Below are positions 26,576 to 34,643 of a stretch of DNA of 64,000 nt, in pieces. The notes under the pieces were generated by a model. It had not been told where the DNA came from. It did no database searches and saw nothing but the letters and a program-made list of their open reading frames with translations. The DNA is from Catenuloplanes atrovinosus. Lineage in GTDB: Bacteria; Actinomycetota; Actinomycetes; Mycobacteriales; Micromonosporaceae. Every line of letters begins with the position of its first letter. The stretch's first letter is position 1. Location: assembly GCF_031458235.1 (NCBI RefSeq), contig NZ_JAVDYB010000001.1:6266501-6330500 (forward strand), written 5' to 3'. Made by a program: the position numbers and the translations under genes.

Positions 26576-27356
26576 CGTGCACCGTCAGCTTCCGGATCGC
26601 GAACCGCCAGGCCACGCGCGCCCCGCACCACAGCGCGACCGTCCAGACCACCTGCATGAGGATCAGCCGCACCGCCGTCGTGCCGGTCGCCGCGCCCACG
26701 AAGATCAGTGCCGGCGTGGACACCACGCTGGCGAACGGCGTGAGCGCGGACAGCACCTGCAACCAGCCCGGCAGCAGCGCGATCGGCACCAGCGCGCCGG
26801 ACAGCAGCGCCGAGATCGTCTCTCGCGCCCAGAACAGGCCCACGTAGTTCTGCGTGTAGAAACAGAGCGTGCAGGTCAGGTAGATGATGACGAACTTGAG
26901 CGGCACCAGTGACACCAGCGACGCCGCGAACAGCAGCGCCTGCGTGCCGCCCGGCACCGGCACCGGCCCGGTGACCAGCACCACGCCGGTCACCACCAGC
27001 GCCACGGAGAGCACCTCCATCCCGACGCCGCCGAGCGACTCCGCGAACCGGGACCGCTGGTAGTCGACCGGCTTGACCAGGTCCAGCGCCACCCGCCCGT
27101 CCAGAATCCGGTTCGCCATCCGGAAGTCCCCGTACGCGGTCAGCAGCGCCCCGGTCCCGAACGTGACCAGCAGGTACGCGCGCATCTGCGGCCAGTCCAG
27201 CCCGCCCAGCGCCCGCCCGCCGGCCAGCATCGCGCCCCAGATCGCGGACAGCGCCACCAGCGGCACGACGCTGCCGACCACGTTGAGCCAGAACGCCATC
27301 CGGTACGCGAGCACGGAGCGCGCGGAGTTCCGCAGCAACGCCACGTACGCGGTCAT
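26568..27356 (-). CDS. ABC-2 family transporter permease, subunit 1
   Basis: 262 residues from the ATG at 27356, which overlaps the ATPase stop (ATGA). Six membrane segments are visible, including MAFWLNVVGSVVPLVALSAIWGAML, VLSVALVVTGVVLVTGPVPV and LKFVIIYLTCTLCFYTQNYVGLFW. The family signature ILDGRVALDLVKPVDYQRSRF parallels the NQGELDYALVRPYPVM block of the partner permease. The two are paralogous halves of one exporter. Confidence 0.9.
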   Translation of the reverse strand: MTAYVALLRNSARSVLAYRMAFWLNVVGSVVPLVALSAIWGAMLAGGRALGGLDWPQMRAYLLVTFGTGALLTAYGDFRMANRILDGRVALDLVKPVDYQRSRFAESLGGVGMEVLSVALVVTGVVLVTGPVPVPGGTQALLFAASLVSLVPLKFVIIYLTCTLCFYTQNYVGLFWARETISALLSGALVPIALLPGWLQVLSALTPFASVVSTPALIFVGAATGTTAVRLILMQVVWTVALWCGARVAWRFAIRKLTVHGG

Positions 27357-28354
27357 GCCAGCCTCAGCTCCCCGGCGTACACCTTGCGCACCACGTCCTC
27401 GATCGCGGGCTCGTCGATGCGCAACTCCACCACCTCGGCCAGCGGCAGCACCGCGGAGATCACCGCGCCGGCGGTCTGCCGGAAGCGGTCCACCGTGACG
27501 GTGAACTCGCCCGGCCCCTCGCCGGCCACCACCCGCGCGTCCGGCAGGCAGCCGGCCACGGACGCCAGCGGCACCGCCGACGCCAGTTGCAGGTGGATGT
27601 GCCGCTCGCGGGCGAAGTCGTCCTTCACCGCGGCCAGCGCGCCGTCGTAGATCACCCGCCCGTGGTCGATGATCACCAGTCGTTCGCAGACGTCCTCGAT
27701 GTCGCCCAGGTCGTGCGTGGTGAGCATGATCGTGGTGCCCTCGTCGCGTAGCTGCCGGAGGAACTCGCGCACCCGGTCCTTGACCGCGATGTCCAGCCCG
27801 ATCGTCGGCTCGTCCAGGTACGCGATCCGCGGCCCGTGCAGCAGCGCCGCCGCCAGGTCCGCGCGCATCCGCTGGCCGAGCGACAGCTTCCGGGCCACGA
27901 CCGGCAGAATCTCGCCGAGCCCGAGCACCGCGTCGAACCGCTCCATCCGGGTGCGGTAGTCGCGCGCGCTCACCCCGTACATGTCGCGCAGCAGCGTGAA
28001 CGACTCGCGCACCGGCAGGTCCCACCAGAGCTGGCTGCGCTGGCCGAACAGCACGCCGACCTGCCGCGCGTTCGCGATCCGGTCCCGGTGCGGGGAGAGC
28101 CCGGCCACCCGTACGTCCCCGCTGGTGGGCACGATGATCCCGGCCAGCAGCTTGACCGTGGTGGACTTGCCCGCGCCGTTCGGTCCCACGTACGCCACCG
28201 CCTCGCCCGGCTCGATGCGCAGGTCCACGCCGTCCACGGCCGTCACGTCCCGATGCCGCGGCGCGACCAGGTGGCGCAGCGCGCCGCGGAAGCCGGGGTC
28301 CTTCACCGGCCGGCGGAAGATCTTCACGAGCCCGGACGCCTCAACCAGTGACAT
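27353..28354 (-). CDS. ABC transporter ATP-binding protein
   Basis: 333 residues; first gene of the exporter operon. Walker A is [17 protein letters not shown] (about 56-72), the signature region is [20 protein letters not shown], and Walker B follows in [12 protein letters not shown] with the switch His in MLTTHD. The C-terminal 80 residues ([55 protein letters not shown]) are the extension seen in ATPases that pair with ABC-2 permeases. It drives export through the two downstream permeases. The gene is divergent from mscR with about 125 bases between starts. Confidence 0.94.
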   Translation of the reverse strand: MSLVEASGLVKIFRRPVKDPGFRGALRHLVAPRHRDVTAVDGVDLRIEPGEAVAYVGPNGAGKSTTVKLLAGIIVPTSGDVRVAGLSPHRDRIANARQVGVLFGQRSQLWWDLPVRESFTLLRDMYGVSARDYRTRMERFDAVLGLGEILPVVARKLSLGQRMRADLAAALLHGPRIAYLDEPTIGLDIAVKDRVREFLRQLRDEGTTIMLTTHDLGDIEDVCERLVIIDHGRVIYDGALAAVKDDFARERHIHLQLASAVPLASVAGCLPDARVVAGEGPGEFTVTVDRFRQTAGAVISAVLPLAEVVELRIDEPAIEDVVRKVYAGELRLA

Positions 28355-28478
28355 GCACCGATGTTCGCAAATCAGGGCGCAGCGGTCGACGCGATTTAAA
28401 TCCCGGGAAGAACCTCCGATTCAGAAGATCGCTGTGTTACGGATGGACGACGAACCGACGACATCGGAGGTGGCCAGC

Positions 28479-29567
28479 GTGAGCCAGACAGTCCGCGGGG
28501 TGATCGCCCGCGCGAGGAACGCCGAGGTGGAGGTCGTCCCGATCGTCGTGCCCGACCCGGGCCCCGGCGAGGCGGTGGTGAAGATCCAGACGTGCGGCGT
28601 CTGCCACACCGACCTGCACTACAAGCAGGGCGGCATCAACGACGACTTCCCGTTCCTGCTCGGCCACGAGGCGGCCGGCACGGTCGAGTCGGTCGGCCCG
28701 GACGTCACCGAGGTGGCCCCCGGCGACTTCGTGGTGCTCAACTGGCGCGCCGTCTGCGGTGCCTGCCGCGCCTGCCGCCGCGGAAAGCCGTGGTACTGCT
28801 TCGCCACCCACAACGCGACCCAGCCGATGACGCTGGAGGACGGCACCCGGCTCTCCCCCGCGCTCGGCATCGGCGCGTTCATCGAGAAGACGCTGGTCGC
28901 GGCCGGTCAGTGCACGAAGGTCGACCCGGCGGCCCGCCCGGCCGCGGTCGGCCTGCTCGGCTGCGGCGTGATGGCCGGCATCGGCGCCGCACTCAACACC
29001 GGCGGCGTGCAGCGCGGCGACTCGGTCGCGGTGATCGGCTGCGGCGGCGTCGGTGACGGCGCGGTCGCGGGCGCGGCGCTGGCCGGCGCCACCACGATCA
29101 TCGCGGTGGACACCGACGACCGGAAGCTGGACTGGGCGAAGCGGTTCGGCGCCACCCACACGGTCAACGCGCGCGAGGGCGACGTGGTCGAGGCGATCCA
29201 GCGGCTGACCGGCGGCTTCGGCGCGGACGTGGTGATCGACGCGGTCGGCCGCCCGGAGACCTGGAAGCAGGCGTTCTACGCCCGCGACCTGGCCGGCACC
29301 GTGGTGCTGGTCGGCGTGCCCACACCGGAGATGAAGATCCCCGAGATCCCGCTGCTGGACGTGTTCGGCCGCGGCGGCGCGCTCAAGTCCAGTTGGTACG
29401 GCGACTGCCTGCCCACCCGCGACTTCCCGATGCTGACCGAGCTGTACCGCCAGGGCCGCCTGGACCTGGACGCGTTCGTCAGCGAGGAGATCGGCCTGGA
29501 GCAGATCGAGGAGGCGTTCACCAAGATGCACCGCGGCGACGTACTCCGCTCGGTGGTGGTCCTGTGA
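28479..29567 (+). CDS. mscR: S-(hydroxymethyl)mycothiol dehydrogenase
   Basis: 362 residues from the GTG at 28479, with GGAGG eight bases upstream; this start gives the family's [12 protein letters not shown] opening. It oxidises the formaldehyde-mycothiol adduct with NAD+ (mycothiol-dependent formaldehyde dehydrogenase; also S-nitrosomycothiol reductase). Catalytic zinc site: [14 protein letters not shown] and [10 protein letters not shown]. Structural zinc: [18 protein letters not shown] fold: [14 protein letters not shown] followed by [14 protein letters not shown]. Sequence closely follows mycobacterial AdhE2, and length is normal. Its stop overlaps the GTG of the MBL hydrolase, so the two are co-translated. 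This enzyme marks the organism as a mycothiol-producing actinobacterium. Confidence 0.96.
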   Translation: MSQTVRGVIARARNAEVEVVPIVVPDPGPGEAVVKIQTCGVCHTDLHYKQGGINDDFPFLLGHEAAGTVESVGPDVTEVAPGDFVVLNWRAVCGACRACRRGKPWYCFATHNATQPMTLEDGTRLSPALGIGAFIEKTLVAAGQCTKVDPAARPAAVGLLGCGVMAGIGAALNTGGVQRGDSVAVIGCGGVGDGAVAGAALAGATTIIAVDTDDRKLDWAKRFGATHTVNAREGDVVEAIQRLTGGFGADVVIDAVGRPETWKQAFYARDLAGTVVLVGVPTPEMKIPEIPLLDVFGRGGALKSSWYGDCLPTRDFPMLTELYRQGRLDLDAFVSEEIGLEQIEEAFTKMHRGDVLRSVVVL

Positions 29568-30193
29568 CCGCCCGGATCGACCACGCGGTCACGTCCGGCA
29601 CGTTCTCGCTGGACGGCCAGACGTTCGACGTGGACAACAACGTCTGGATCGTCGGCGACGACACCGAGTGCGTGGTCATCGACGCGCCGCACGACGTCGA
29701 CGCCATCCTCGCCGCGGTCGGCGGCCGCACCGTCCGGGCCATCCTGGCCACCCACGCCCACGACGACCACGTCCGCCAGGCCCCCGCGCTGGCCGCCGCC
29801 ACCGGCGCCCCGATCCTGCTCCACCCGGACGACCGGCCGGTCTGGCAGCTCACCCACCCCGAGGTCACGCCGGACGCGCCGCTGGCCGACGGTCAGACGA
29901 TCGAGGTCGCCGGCGTCACGCTGCACGTGCTGCACACGCCCGGCCACGCCCCCGGCGCCTGCTGCTTCCACGTGCCCGCGCTCGGTGCCGTCTTCACCGG
30001 CGACACGCTCTTCCAGGGCGGCCCCGGCGCCACCGGCCGCTCGTTCAGCGACTTCGACACCATCATCGAGTCGATCACGTCCAAGCTGCTGCCCCTCCCC
30101 CCGGAGACCGCGGTCCACACCGGCCACGGCGACAGCACCTCGATCGGCGCCGAGGCCCCGCACCTCGACGAATGGATCAAAAGAGGACACTAG
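29564..30193 (+). CDS. MBL-fold metallo-hydrolase coupled to mscR
   Basis: 209 residues from a GTG overlapping the mscR stop (GTGA). The metal-binding motif [10 protein letters not shown] (H-x-H-x-D-H, about 59-66) is followed by [33 protein letters not shown] and [13 protein letters not shown], giving a complete glyoxalase II-like dinuclear site. The same pair is found in mycobacteria. The likely role, by analogy with glutathione systems, is hydrolysing the S-formylmycothiol produced by MscR or another mycothiol thioester. That step is inference. Cytoplasmic. Confidence 0.92.
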   Translation: MTARIDHAVTSGTFSLDGQTFDVDNNVWIVGDDTECVVIDAPHDVDAILAAVGGRTVRAILATHAHDDHVRQAPALAAATGAPILLHPDDRPVWQLTHPEVTPDAPLADGQTIEVAGVTLHVLHTPGHAPGACCFHVPALGAVFTGDTLFQGGPGATGRSFSDFDTIIESITSKLLPLPPETAVHTGHGDSTSIGAEAPHLDEWIKRGH

Positions 30194-30201
30194 GCCCGTC
30201 T

Positions 30202-30232
30202 TCTCCCGCTCCCGGCGTGGTCACCCCCGCGG
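30202..30232 (+). repeat. Dispersed element, partial copy B
   Basis: The first part of the dispersed element only: TCTCCCGCTCCCGGCGTGGT then CACCCCCGCGGGCA. It lies about 40 bases upstream of fuller copy C, in direct orientation, in the intergenic region after the MBL gene. Confidence 0.6.
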
Positions 30233-30271
30233 GCACTGCACCAGCCCCGGGGGACGACCCCGGACCCCGAC

Positions 30272-30362
30272 ATTCCCGCTCCCGGCGTGGTCACCCCCGC
30301 ATGCTCCCGCGGGCAAACCGCGCGGCGGCTCCGCCGCCGCTCCGACGCCGCGTCGGAGCCGG
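30272..30362 (+). repeat. Dispersed palindromic element, copy C
   Basis: TTCCCGCTCCCGGCGTGGTC, then CCCGCATGCTCCCGCGGGCA as in copy A. The 3' part differs: the stem after CAAACC is CGCGGCGGCTCCGCCGCCG and a second hairpin CTCCGACGCCGCGTCGGAG follows. Both are strong palindromes, so the block could terminate the mscR operon and the convergent small gene. Confidence 0.75.
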
Positions 30363-30429
30363 TTCCGGCCCACGCCGGGAAACCCCGCGAGGTCCGCCGT
30401 CGGTGACGACGGGCCTCGCGCCACAGGTC

Positions 30430-30630
30430 TCAGTCCGGCGGCTCCCCCGCCCCGGCCGCCTCCACGGACGTCCGGTGCTCGACGAACGAGTCCGGCGCCG
30501 CGGTGACGTCCGCGGTGCGCTCGTCCGACTCCAGCAGGATCTCCTCCGCCTGCGCCTCCACGTCGTCGCTGCCGACGCGGCGCTCCTCGGGCAGCAGTGA
30601 GGCCGCCCTGCTCTCCACCCGATCAGTCAT
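30430..30630 (-). CDS. Small acidic hypothetical protein
   Basis: 66 residues, MTDRVESRAASLLPEERRVG then SDDVEAQAEEILLESDERTAD. Acidic, hydrophilic, no membrane segment or signal. I recall similar 60-70 residue proteins scattered through Micromonosporaceae and Streptomyces, all of unknown function; the conserved part is the SDD-EAQAEEIL-ESDERT block. It is divergent from the DAHP synthase leader region and monocistronic. Confidence 0.68.
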   Translation of the reverse strand: MTDRVESRAASLLPEERRVGSDDVEAQAEEILLESDERTADVTAAPDSFVEHRTSVEAAGAGEPPD

Positions 30631-30719
30631 GCTCGTTCAGTACCCGGACACCGCGTCTTCAGTCACGATCACGACCCTGATGGCAGACGGGGGCCGTGGA
30701 ACGCGGTAAGGTGTCCGGC

Positions 30720-30785
30720 GTGACGAGGTCCTTTTATTGGTTTGGGTGGCCGGCCCTGAGCGCCGGTGACTCAGCTCTGACCTGA
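30720..30785 (+). promoter_or_regulatory. Aromatic leader peptide of the DAHP synthase attenuator
   Basis: A 21-codon frame from a GTG at 30720 to a TGA at 30783-30785. It begins MTRSFYWFGWPALS; five of codons 5-10 are Phe, Tyr, Trp, Phe and Trp, exactly the amino acids whose supply DAHP synthase controls. It lies directly before an intrinsic terminator and the DAHP synthase gene. GGCCGGC at 30748-30754 can pair with GCCGGCC at 30808-30814, which abuts the terminator stem, giving a plausible alternative fold. Ribosome stalling at the aromatic codons would let RNA polymerase read through. The peptide and hairpins are seen; the mechanism is inferred from known amino-acid attenuators. Confidence 0.8.
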
Positions 30786-30814
30786 CGTCACCACAGCCTT
30801 CAGAGAGCCGGCCG

Positions 30815-30842
30815 GGGCAGGGAGCTTCTTCCCTGCCCTTTT
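30815..30842 (+). terminator. Attenuator terminator before DAHP synthase
   Basis: GGGCAGGGA pairs with TCCCTGCCC around a GCTTCT loop, followed by TTTT at 30839-30842. It sits between the aromatic leader peptide and the aroF start, about 70 bases upstream of the ATG, so it would stop transcription before the gene unless antiterminated. Confidence 0.85.
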
Positions 30843-30912
30843 CGCATGCCACGACGCTGCCCGGCTCTCCAGGTCACCGGCCCTGGGGTTGCCGGTGAAA
30901 GGAACCGGAACG

Positions 30913-31989
30913 ATGACGTCCTCACCACGGGTCACCGACCAGCGGATCGACCGGGTCGTCCCGCTGATGACCCCCGACCTGCTCCACCATCACCTGCCGC
31001 TGAGCGAGGAACTGGCCGACCGCGTGGTCGAGGGCCGCCGCGCGGTGGCCCGCGTCCTCGACGGCGAGGACGACCGCCTGCTGGTCGTGGTCGGCCCGTG
31101 CTCGGTGCACGACCCGGCCGCCGCGCTCGACTACGCGCGCCGGCTGCGCCCGGTCGCGGAGCGCCTCTCCGACGACCTGCTCGTGGTCATGCGCGTCTAC
31201 TTCGAGAAGCCGCGCTCCACGGTCGGCTGGAAGGGCCTGATCAACGACCCGGCGCTGGACGGCTCCGGCGACGTCAACACCGGCCTGCGGGTCGCCCGCC
31301 AGCTGCTGCTGCAGGTGCTGGAGCTGGGCCTGCCGGTGGGTTGCGAGTTCCTGGACCCGATCACGCCGCAGTTCATCGCGGACACCGTGGCCTGGGGCGC
31401 GATCGGCGCACGGACCGTGGAGAGCCAGGTGCACCGGCAGCTGGCGTCCGGCCTGTCGATGCCGATCGGCATGAAGAACCGCCCGGACGGCGCGATCAGC
31501 ACCGCGATCGACGCGATCAACGCCGCGAGCGTGCCGCACGTGTTCCCCGGCATCGCGATGTCCGGCACGCCCGCGATCCTGCACACGCGCGGCAACGCGG
31601 ACTGCCACCTGGTGCTCCGCGGCGGCAACGACGGGCCGAACTACGACGCCGACTCGGTCGAGGGCGCGCTCGCGCTGCTGCGCAAGGCGGGCCTGCCGGA
31701 GCGGCTGGTCATCGACTGCAGCCACGCGAACAGCGGCAAGGACCACCGCCGTCAGCCGCTCGTGGCCGCGGACGTGGCGGAGCAGCTGACGGCCGGTCAG
31801 CGCGGCATCTCCGGCGTGATGCTGGAGTCGTTCCTGGAGCCGGGCCGGCAGGACCTGGACCCGACGCGCGAGCTGACCTACGGCCAGTCCGTCACCGACG
31901 CCTGCCTCGGCTGGGAGCAGACCGAATCGGTGCTGGACGTGCTGGCCGCCGCGGCCGCCGCCCGGCGCGCCGCGGTCGCGGTCGCCTGA
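30913..31989 (+). CDS. aroF: 3-deoxy-7-phosphoheptulonate (DAHP) synthase, class I
   Basis: 358 residues from the ATG at 30913 (AAAGGAA upstream); an earlier in-frame start at 30889 is less likely. It condenses phosphoenolpyruvate with erythrose 4-phosphate, the first step of the shikimate pathway. Class I (AroFGH) signatures: LLVVVGPCSVHDPAAALDYARRL (about 57-79), VMRVYFEKPRSTVGWKGLINDP, GCEFLDPITPQF, ESQVHRQLASGLSMPIGMKNRPDG, LVIDCSHANSGKDHRRQ and GVMLESFL. No extra regulatory domain; feedback control would be by the short N-terminal extension as in the E. coli enzymes. Transcription appears to be controlled by the leader-peptide attenuator just upstream. Confidence 0.95.
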   Translation: MTSSPRVTDQRIDRVVPLMTPDLLHHHLPLSEELADRVVEGRRAVARVLDGEDDRLLVVVGPCSVHDPAAALDYARRLRPVAERLSDDLLVVMRVYFEKPRSTVGWKGLINDPALDGSGDVNTGLRVARQLLLQVLELGLPVGCEFLDPITPQFIADTVAWGAIGARTVESQVHRQLASGLSMPIGMKNRPDGAISTAIDAINAASVPHVFPGIAMSGTPAILHTRGNADCHLVLRGGNDGPNYDADSVEGALALLRKAGLPERLVIDCSHANSGKDHRRQPLVAADVAEQLTAGQRGISGVMLESFLEPGRQDLDPTRELTYGQSVTDACLGWEQTESVLDVLAAAAAARRAAVAVA

Positions 31990-32343
31990 ACCGCGCCCCC
32001 GCATGACGCACGACGGCCGCACAACGGCCGCGGGTGACCGCCGAGCCCGGGGCCTACCGGCCCCGGGCAGCGACGACGCGAGTGCACCGGCCGGTGCACG
32101 TCCGCACAAGTCCGGGCCGGAAACGGCGACGCCCCCGCCGGGCGGACCCGACGGGGGCGTGCACTGAAGGAGGTGCCGGTGTGCCGGTCGCCTCTCGGCG
32201 AGTGGCGCGACGCGGCTCCAGCCGAACGGTATTCCGCGAAGGCTAATTAGGTGAGGCCCGGGGACACTGCGCACACCGACACCCGTCTCAACCATCGGCC
32301 ATCGGAGCGTGTTCCTGAGGCCGATGTATCGGGCATCACACGA
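31990..32343. other. Intergenic region after aroF
   Basis: About 350 bases between convergent genes. It contains the strong hairpin at 32129-32160, which can serve both strands. No further gene or RNA element is recognised. Confidence 0.5.
32129..32160. terminator. Convergent terminator hairpin
   Basis: ACGCCCCCG (32129-32137) pairs perfectly with CGGGGGCGT (32152-32160) across a GC-rich loop. It lies between the 3' end of aroF and the 3' end of the minus-strand DUF6158-like gene. Confidence 0.7.
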
Positions 32344-32736
32344 TCAGCCGTCCCGCAGCCGCTGCGGGTCCACCTCGCGGCCCGGGTGCCGGGTGAGGTA
32401 CTCGGTCTCCAGGTCCGCGGTGCGGCGCAGGTGGGTGGCGAGCGCCGCGTCGGATGCGTGCCGCAGCGTGTCCAGCCGGGTGCGGTGCAGGCTGGCCATC
32501 TCCCGGGTGAGGTCCTCGTCCGACAACTCGGCCGGGTCGATCCCGATCTCCTCGTACGAGTCGGCCGGTCCGGCCTGGCCGCGCAGGTGATCGCCGTCCC
32601 ACTCGTCCACCCGCTGCTCGGGACTGGCCTCCGGCAGCGGCGTCTGCTCCGGAGTGGGCGGCCGATCGGGGTTCGGCTGGAATGCGGTGCCCGAGGCCGA
32701 CGGCGAGCCGTCGCTGTAACGCACTGAGTCGGTCAT
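32344..32736 (-). CDS. DUF6158-like conserved actinobacterial protein
   Basis: 130 residues from the ATG at 32736. The first 60 residues are Pro/Glu/Asp-rich and disordered-looking. The conserved core is IGIDPAELSDEDLTREMASLHRTRLDTLRHASDAALATHLRRTADLETEYLTRHPGREVDP, a helical segment that I associate with DUF6158. No catalytic or membrane motif. Function unknown. Monocistronic, convergent with aroF. Confidence 0.78.
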   Translation of the reverse strand: MTDSVRYSDGSPSASGTAFQPNPDRPPTPEQTPLPEASPEQRVDEWDGDHLRGQAGPADSYEEIGIDPAELSDEDLTREMASLHRTRLDTLRHASDAALATHLRRTADLETEYLTRHPGREVDPQRLRDG

Positions 32737-32982
32737 CGTTGCCCCTCTCCTGTCGTGACAACGGTTGCCCGGACACCGCACCGCCAAACCTCCTACAGCC
32801 TGGCCTGCGCGTAGGCCGCGATCGCGTCCCGCGGGAACCCGGCCGGCCGGGAATGCCGCCGAGCCGCGCCCGGAAGTCCGGGCTGTCCACGTGGAGCCGC
32901 CCGAGTCCGGCGTAGGACGCACCGGCCCCGCTACTACGACGGCGCGTCGGAGACGACACGGCTGCCCGGTACGCTCGCTTGC

Positions 32983-33330
32983 ATGAAGCGGCTCTGGACA
33001 CCGCGGTGGATCGCGGTCCACCTCGCCACCGTGCTGCTCGTGATCGCGTTCCTCGCGCTGGGCTGGTGGCAGCTGACCCGCGCCGAGGCCGGCGGAAATC
33101 CCTCCAGCTGGGGATACATGCTGGAGTGGCCGGTCTTCGCCGCGTTCGTGATCTTCCTCTGGGCGCGCGAGGTCCGCGCGGTCCTGCGCCGCGACGCGCC
33201 CCCGGCTCCCGAGCCGGAACCCCAGGACCACAACCGTCTGGCGGTACGCCGCCCGGTGCGCACCGAGGCCGTCCGGCGCGCCACCGAGCGATCCGCCTAC
33301 GGCCCCGCCCGCCCTCCGGCGGACGACTGA
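32983..33330 (+). CDS. Two-TM membrane protein of unknown function
   Basis: 115 residues. Membrane segments are IAVHLATVLLVIAFLALGWWQL (about 10-31) and MLEWPVFAAFVIFLWAREV (about 45-63), followed by a charged cytoplasmic tail with Pro/Glu repeats. The WWQLTRAEAGGNPSSWGYMLEWPVF block recalls a small actinobacterial family regularly found upstream of DUF3817 genes, as here (46 bases apart). Function unknown; probably one transcript with the next gene. Confidence 0.82.
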   Translation: MKRLWTPRWIAVHLATVLLVIAFLALGWWQLTRAEAGGNPSSWGYMLEWPVFAAFVIFLWAREVRAVLRRDAPPAPEPEPQDHNRLAVRRPVRTEAVRRATERSAYGPARPPADD

Positions 33331-33376
33331 CCATGCGACTATCCCGGCCCTCACGCCGGACGAAGGGAAGGCAGCG

Positions 33377-33724
33377 GTGCGCGGAGCACTGATCCGCTAT
33401 CGGACGATCGCCTACATCGTGGGCGTCGTGCTGATCCTGCTCGTGGTGATCGGCATGCCGCTGAAGTACATCTGGGACCAGCCCGCCGTGGTCCAGGGCA
33501 TCGGCCCCGCGCACGGCTTCCTCTACATGGTCTACCTGATCGCCGCGTTCGACCTGGGCCGCCGTGCCGGCTGGCCGCTGCGGCGCATGCTGCTGGTCAT
33601 GCTGGCCGGCACCGTGCCGTTCCTGTCGTTCTACGCGGAGCGCGTGGTCACCACCCGCTGGGTCCCGCCGACGCCGGACCCGGCGGACCTCCCGGTCGCC
33701 TCGGACCGCCAGCCGACGCACTGA
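33377..33724 (+). CDS. DUF3817 integral membrane protein
   Basis: 115 residues from a GTG with AAGGAAGG upstream. Three membrane segments: TIAYIVGVVLILLVVIGMPLKYI, GPAHGFLYMVYLIAAFDLG and MLLVMLAGTVPFLSFYAERVV. The HGFLYMVYL and PFLSFYAERV blocks match the DUF3817 pattern (integral membrane proteins including YdzA-type). No known activity. Forms a likely two-gene unit with the preceding membrane protein and ends before a strong hairpin. Confidence 0.87.
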   Translation: MRGALIRYRTIAYIVGVVLILLVVIGMPLKYIWDQPAVVQGIGPAHGFLYMVYLIAAFDLGRRAGWPLRRMLLVMLAGTVPFLSFYAERVVTTRWVPPTPDPADLPVASDRQPTH

Positions 33725-33765
33725 TCTCGCCGGCCGTCGCCGGCGGGTCTACCCGGAAGACGCGA

Positions 33766-33797
33766 CCGCCCGGCCGAGCAGCGGCTCGCCGGGCGGC
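33766..33797. terminator. Convergent terminator hairpin
   Basis: CCGCCCGGCCGAGC pairs with GCTCGCCGGGCGG around a short loop, a stem of about 13 pairs with one bulge. It sits between the convergent 3' ends of the DUF3817 and DUF397 genes. Confidence 0.65.
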
Positions 33798-33817
33798 GGT
33801 GTTCCGAGGGTGGTACG

Positions 33818-34021
33818 TCAGTGGGAGCCGAGGTCCCCGTCACGCACCGTGCGGACGAAGGCCTGCCAGGCCGGCCCCTCGAAGCTCAGACGCAGCTGGG
33901 GGCGGGTCGAGTTGCGGACCGCCATGCGGCCGCCGGGCGCCTCGGCCACCTCGAGGCAGGTGTGCGACTCGCAGCGGCTGCTCTTCCGCCACGCCATGTC
34001 ACCCGCGGTCGACGTGATCAT
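33818..34021 (-). CDS. DUF397 domain protein
   Basis: 67 residues with GGAG before the ATG. Family pattern: MAWRKSSRCESHTCLEVAEAPGGRMAVRNSTRP then LSFEGPAWQAFVRTVRDGDL. DUF397 proteins are small partners encoded next to XRE-DUF5753 regulators in actinobacteria; some pairs behave like antitoxin/regulator modules in development. Here the nearest such regulators are on the other strand, 620 bases away, separated by the 29-bp repeat array. Confidence 0.92.
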   Translation of the reverse strand: MITSTAGDMAWRKSSRCESHTCLEVAEAPGGRMAVRNSTRPQLRLSFEGPAWQAFVRTVRDGDLGSH

Positions 34022-34643
34022 CTGTCACTCCAGTCCGGCGCGGGCAGCGTTGGCCGCGCACTATCGAAAAATATCGCATTAATTGAACAATTACTGCTTG
34101 AATACAAGATTCGAGCAAATGGGACCAACCGCGCGATGAACGCTCGATCGGACAGATGCCCGCGCGAGCGTAGCGTCCCGTCAGGCCCGGCACCAAGACC
34201 ACTCCCGCGCCGTTCCACGCACTCTCCGTGACAAACGGCGCGGCCCGCCCCTGGTTACCGCGAAATATCCCCAGCTCACGCAATCCGGCTCACACCCGTT
34301 CGCGTGACGGCCGATCCCTACTCTTCCGGCCTGGAATATGCATCCATGCGCGAGTAACCTCTCAGTCACTGGCTCATTGACAGGAGGCCATCCGCCAGGT
34401 GGCAGCCGGCCAGGGCTGGATAGCCAGGTGGCAGCCGGCCAAGGCTAAGTGGCCGGGTGGCAGCCGGCCACGGCTGGATAGCCAGGTCGCATGTGGACCA
34501 TGCAGGGCAGGCACATGGCACGTCGCAATATCAGGTCTGCCGGGTGACACCGACAAGCCGGTGCCCGCGAGGGCACCTCCCGGGCGGCCGTAAAGTAGCG
34601 GCCGTCACAGCGGGCGACGTGCCCGTGAGCGCAAGGAGGCGCC
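34022..34643. other. Intergenic region with AT-rich patch and 29-bp repeats
   Basis: About 620 bases between the divergent DUF397 and XRE genes. The left part (34050-34130) is unusually AT-rich for this genome (ATTAATTGAACAATTACTGC). The right part holds the 29-bp tandem repeats. Promoters for both divergent genes must lie here. No protein-coding gene is convincing. Confidence 0.6.
34395..34496. repeat. 29-bp tandem repeat, three and a half copies
   Basis: Units at 34395-34423, 34424-34452 and 34453-34481 and a partial one at 34482-34496. Each starts CCAGGTGGCAGCCGGCCA (CCGGGTGG in unit 3) and ends GGCTGGATAG (AGGCTAAGTGG in unit 2). No spacers. The array ends about 150 bases upstream of an XRE-DUF5753 gene. 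The word GCCAGGTGGCAG recurs in the 20-bp palindrome at 37451-37470. Confidence 0.9.
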
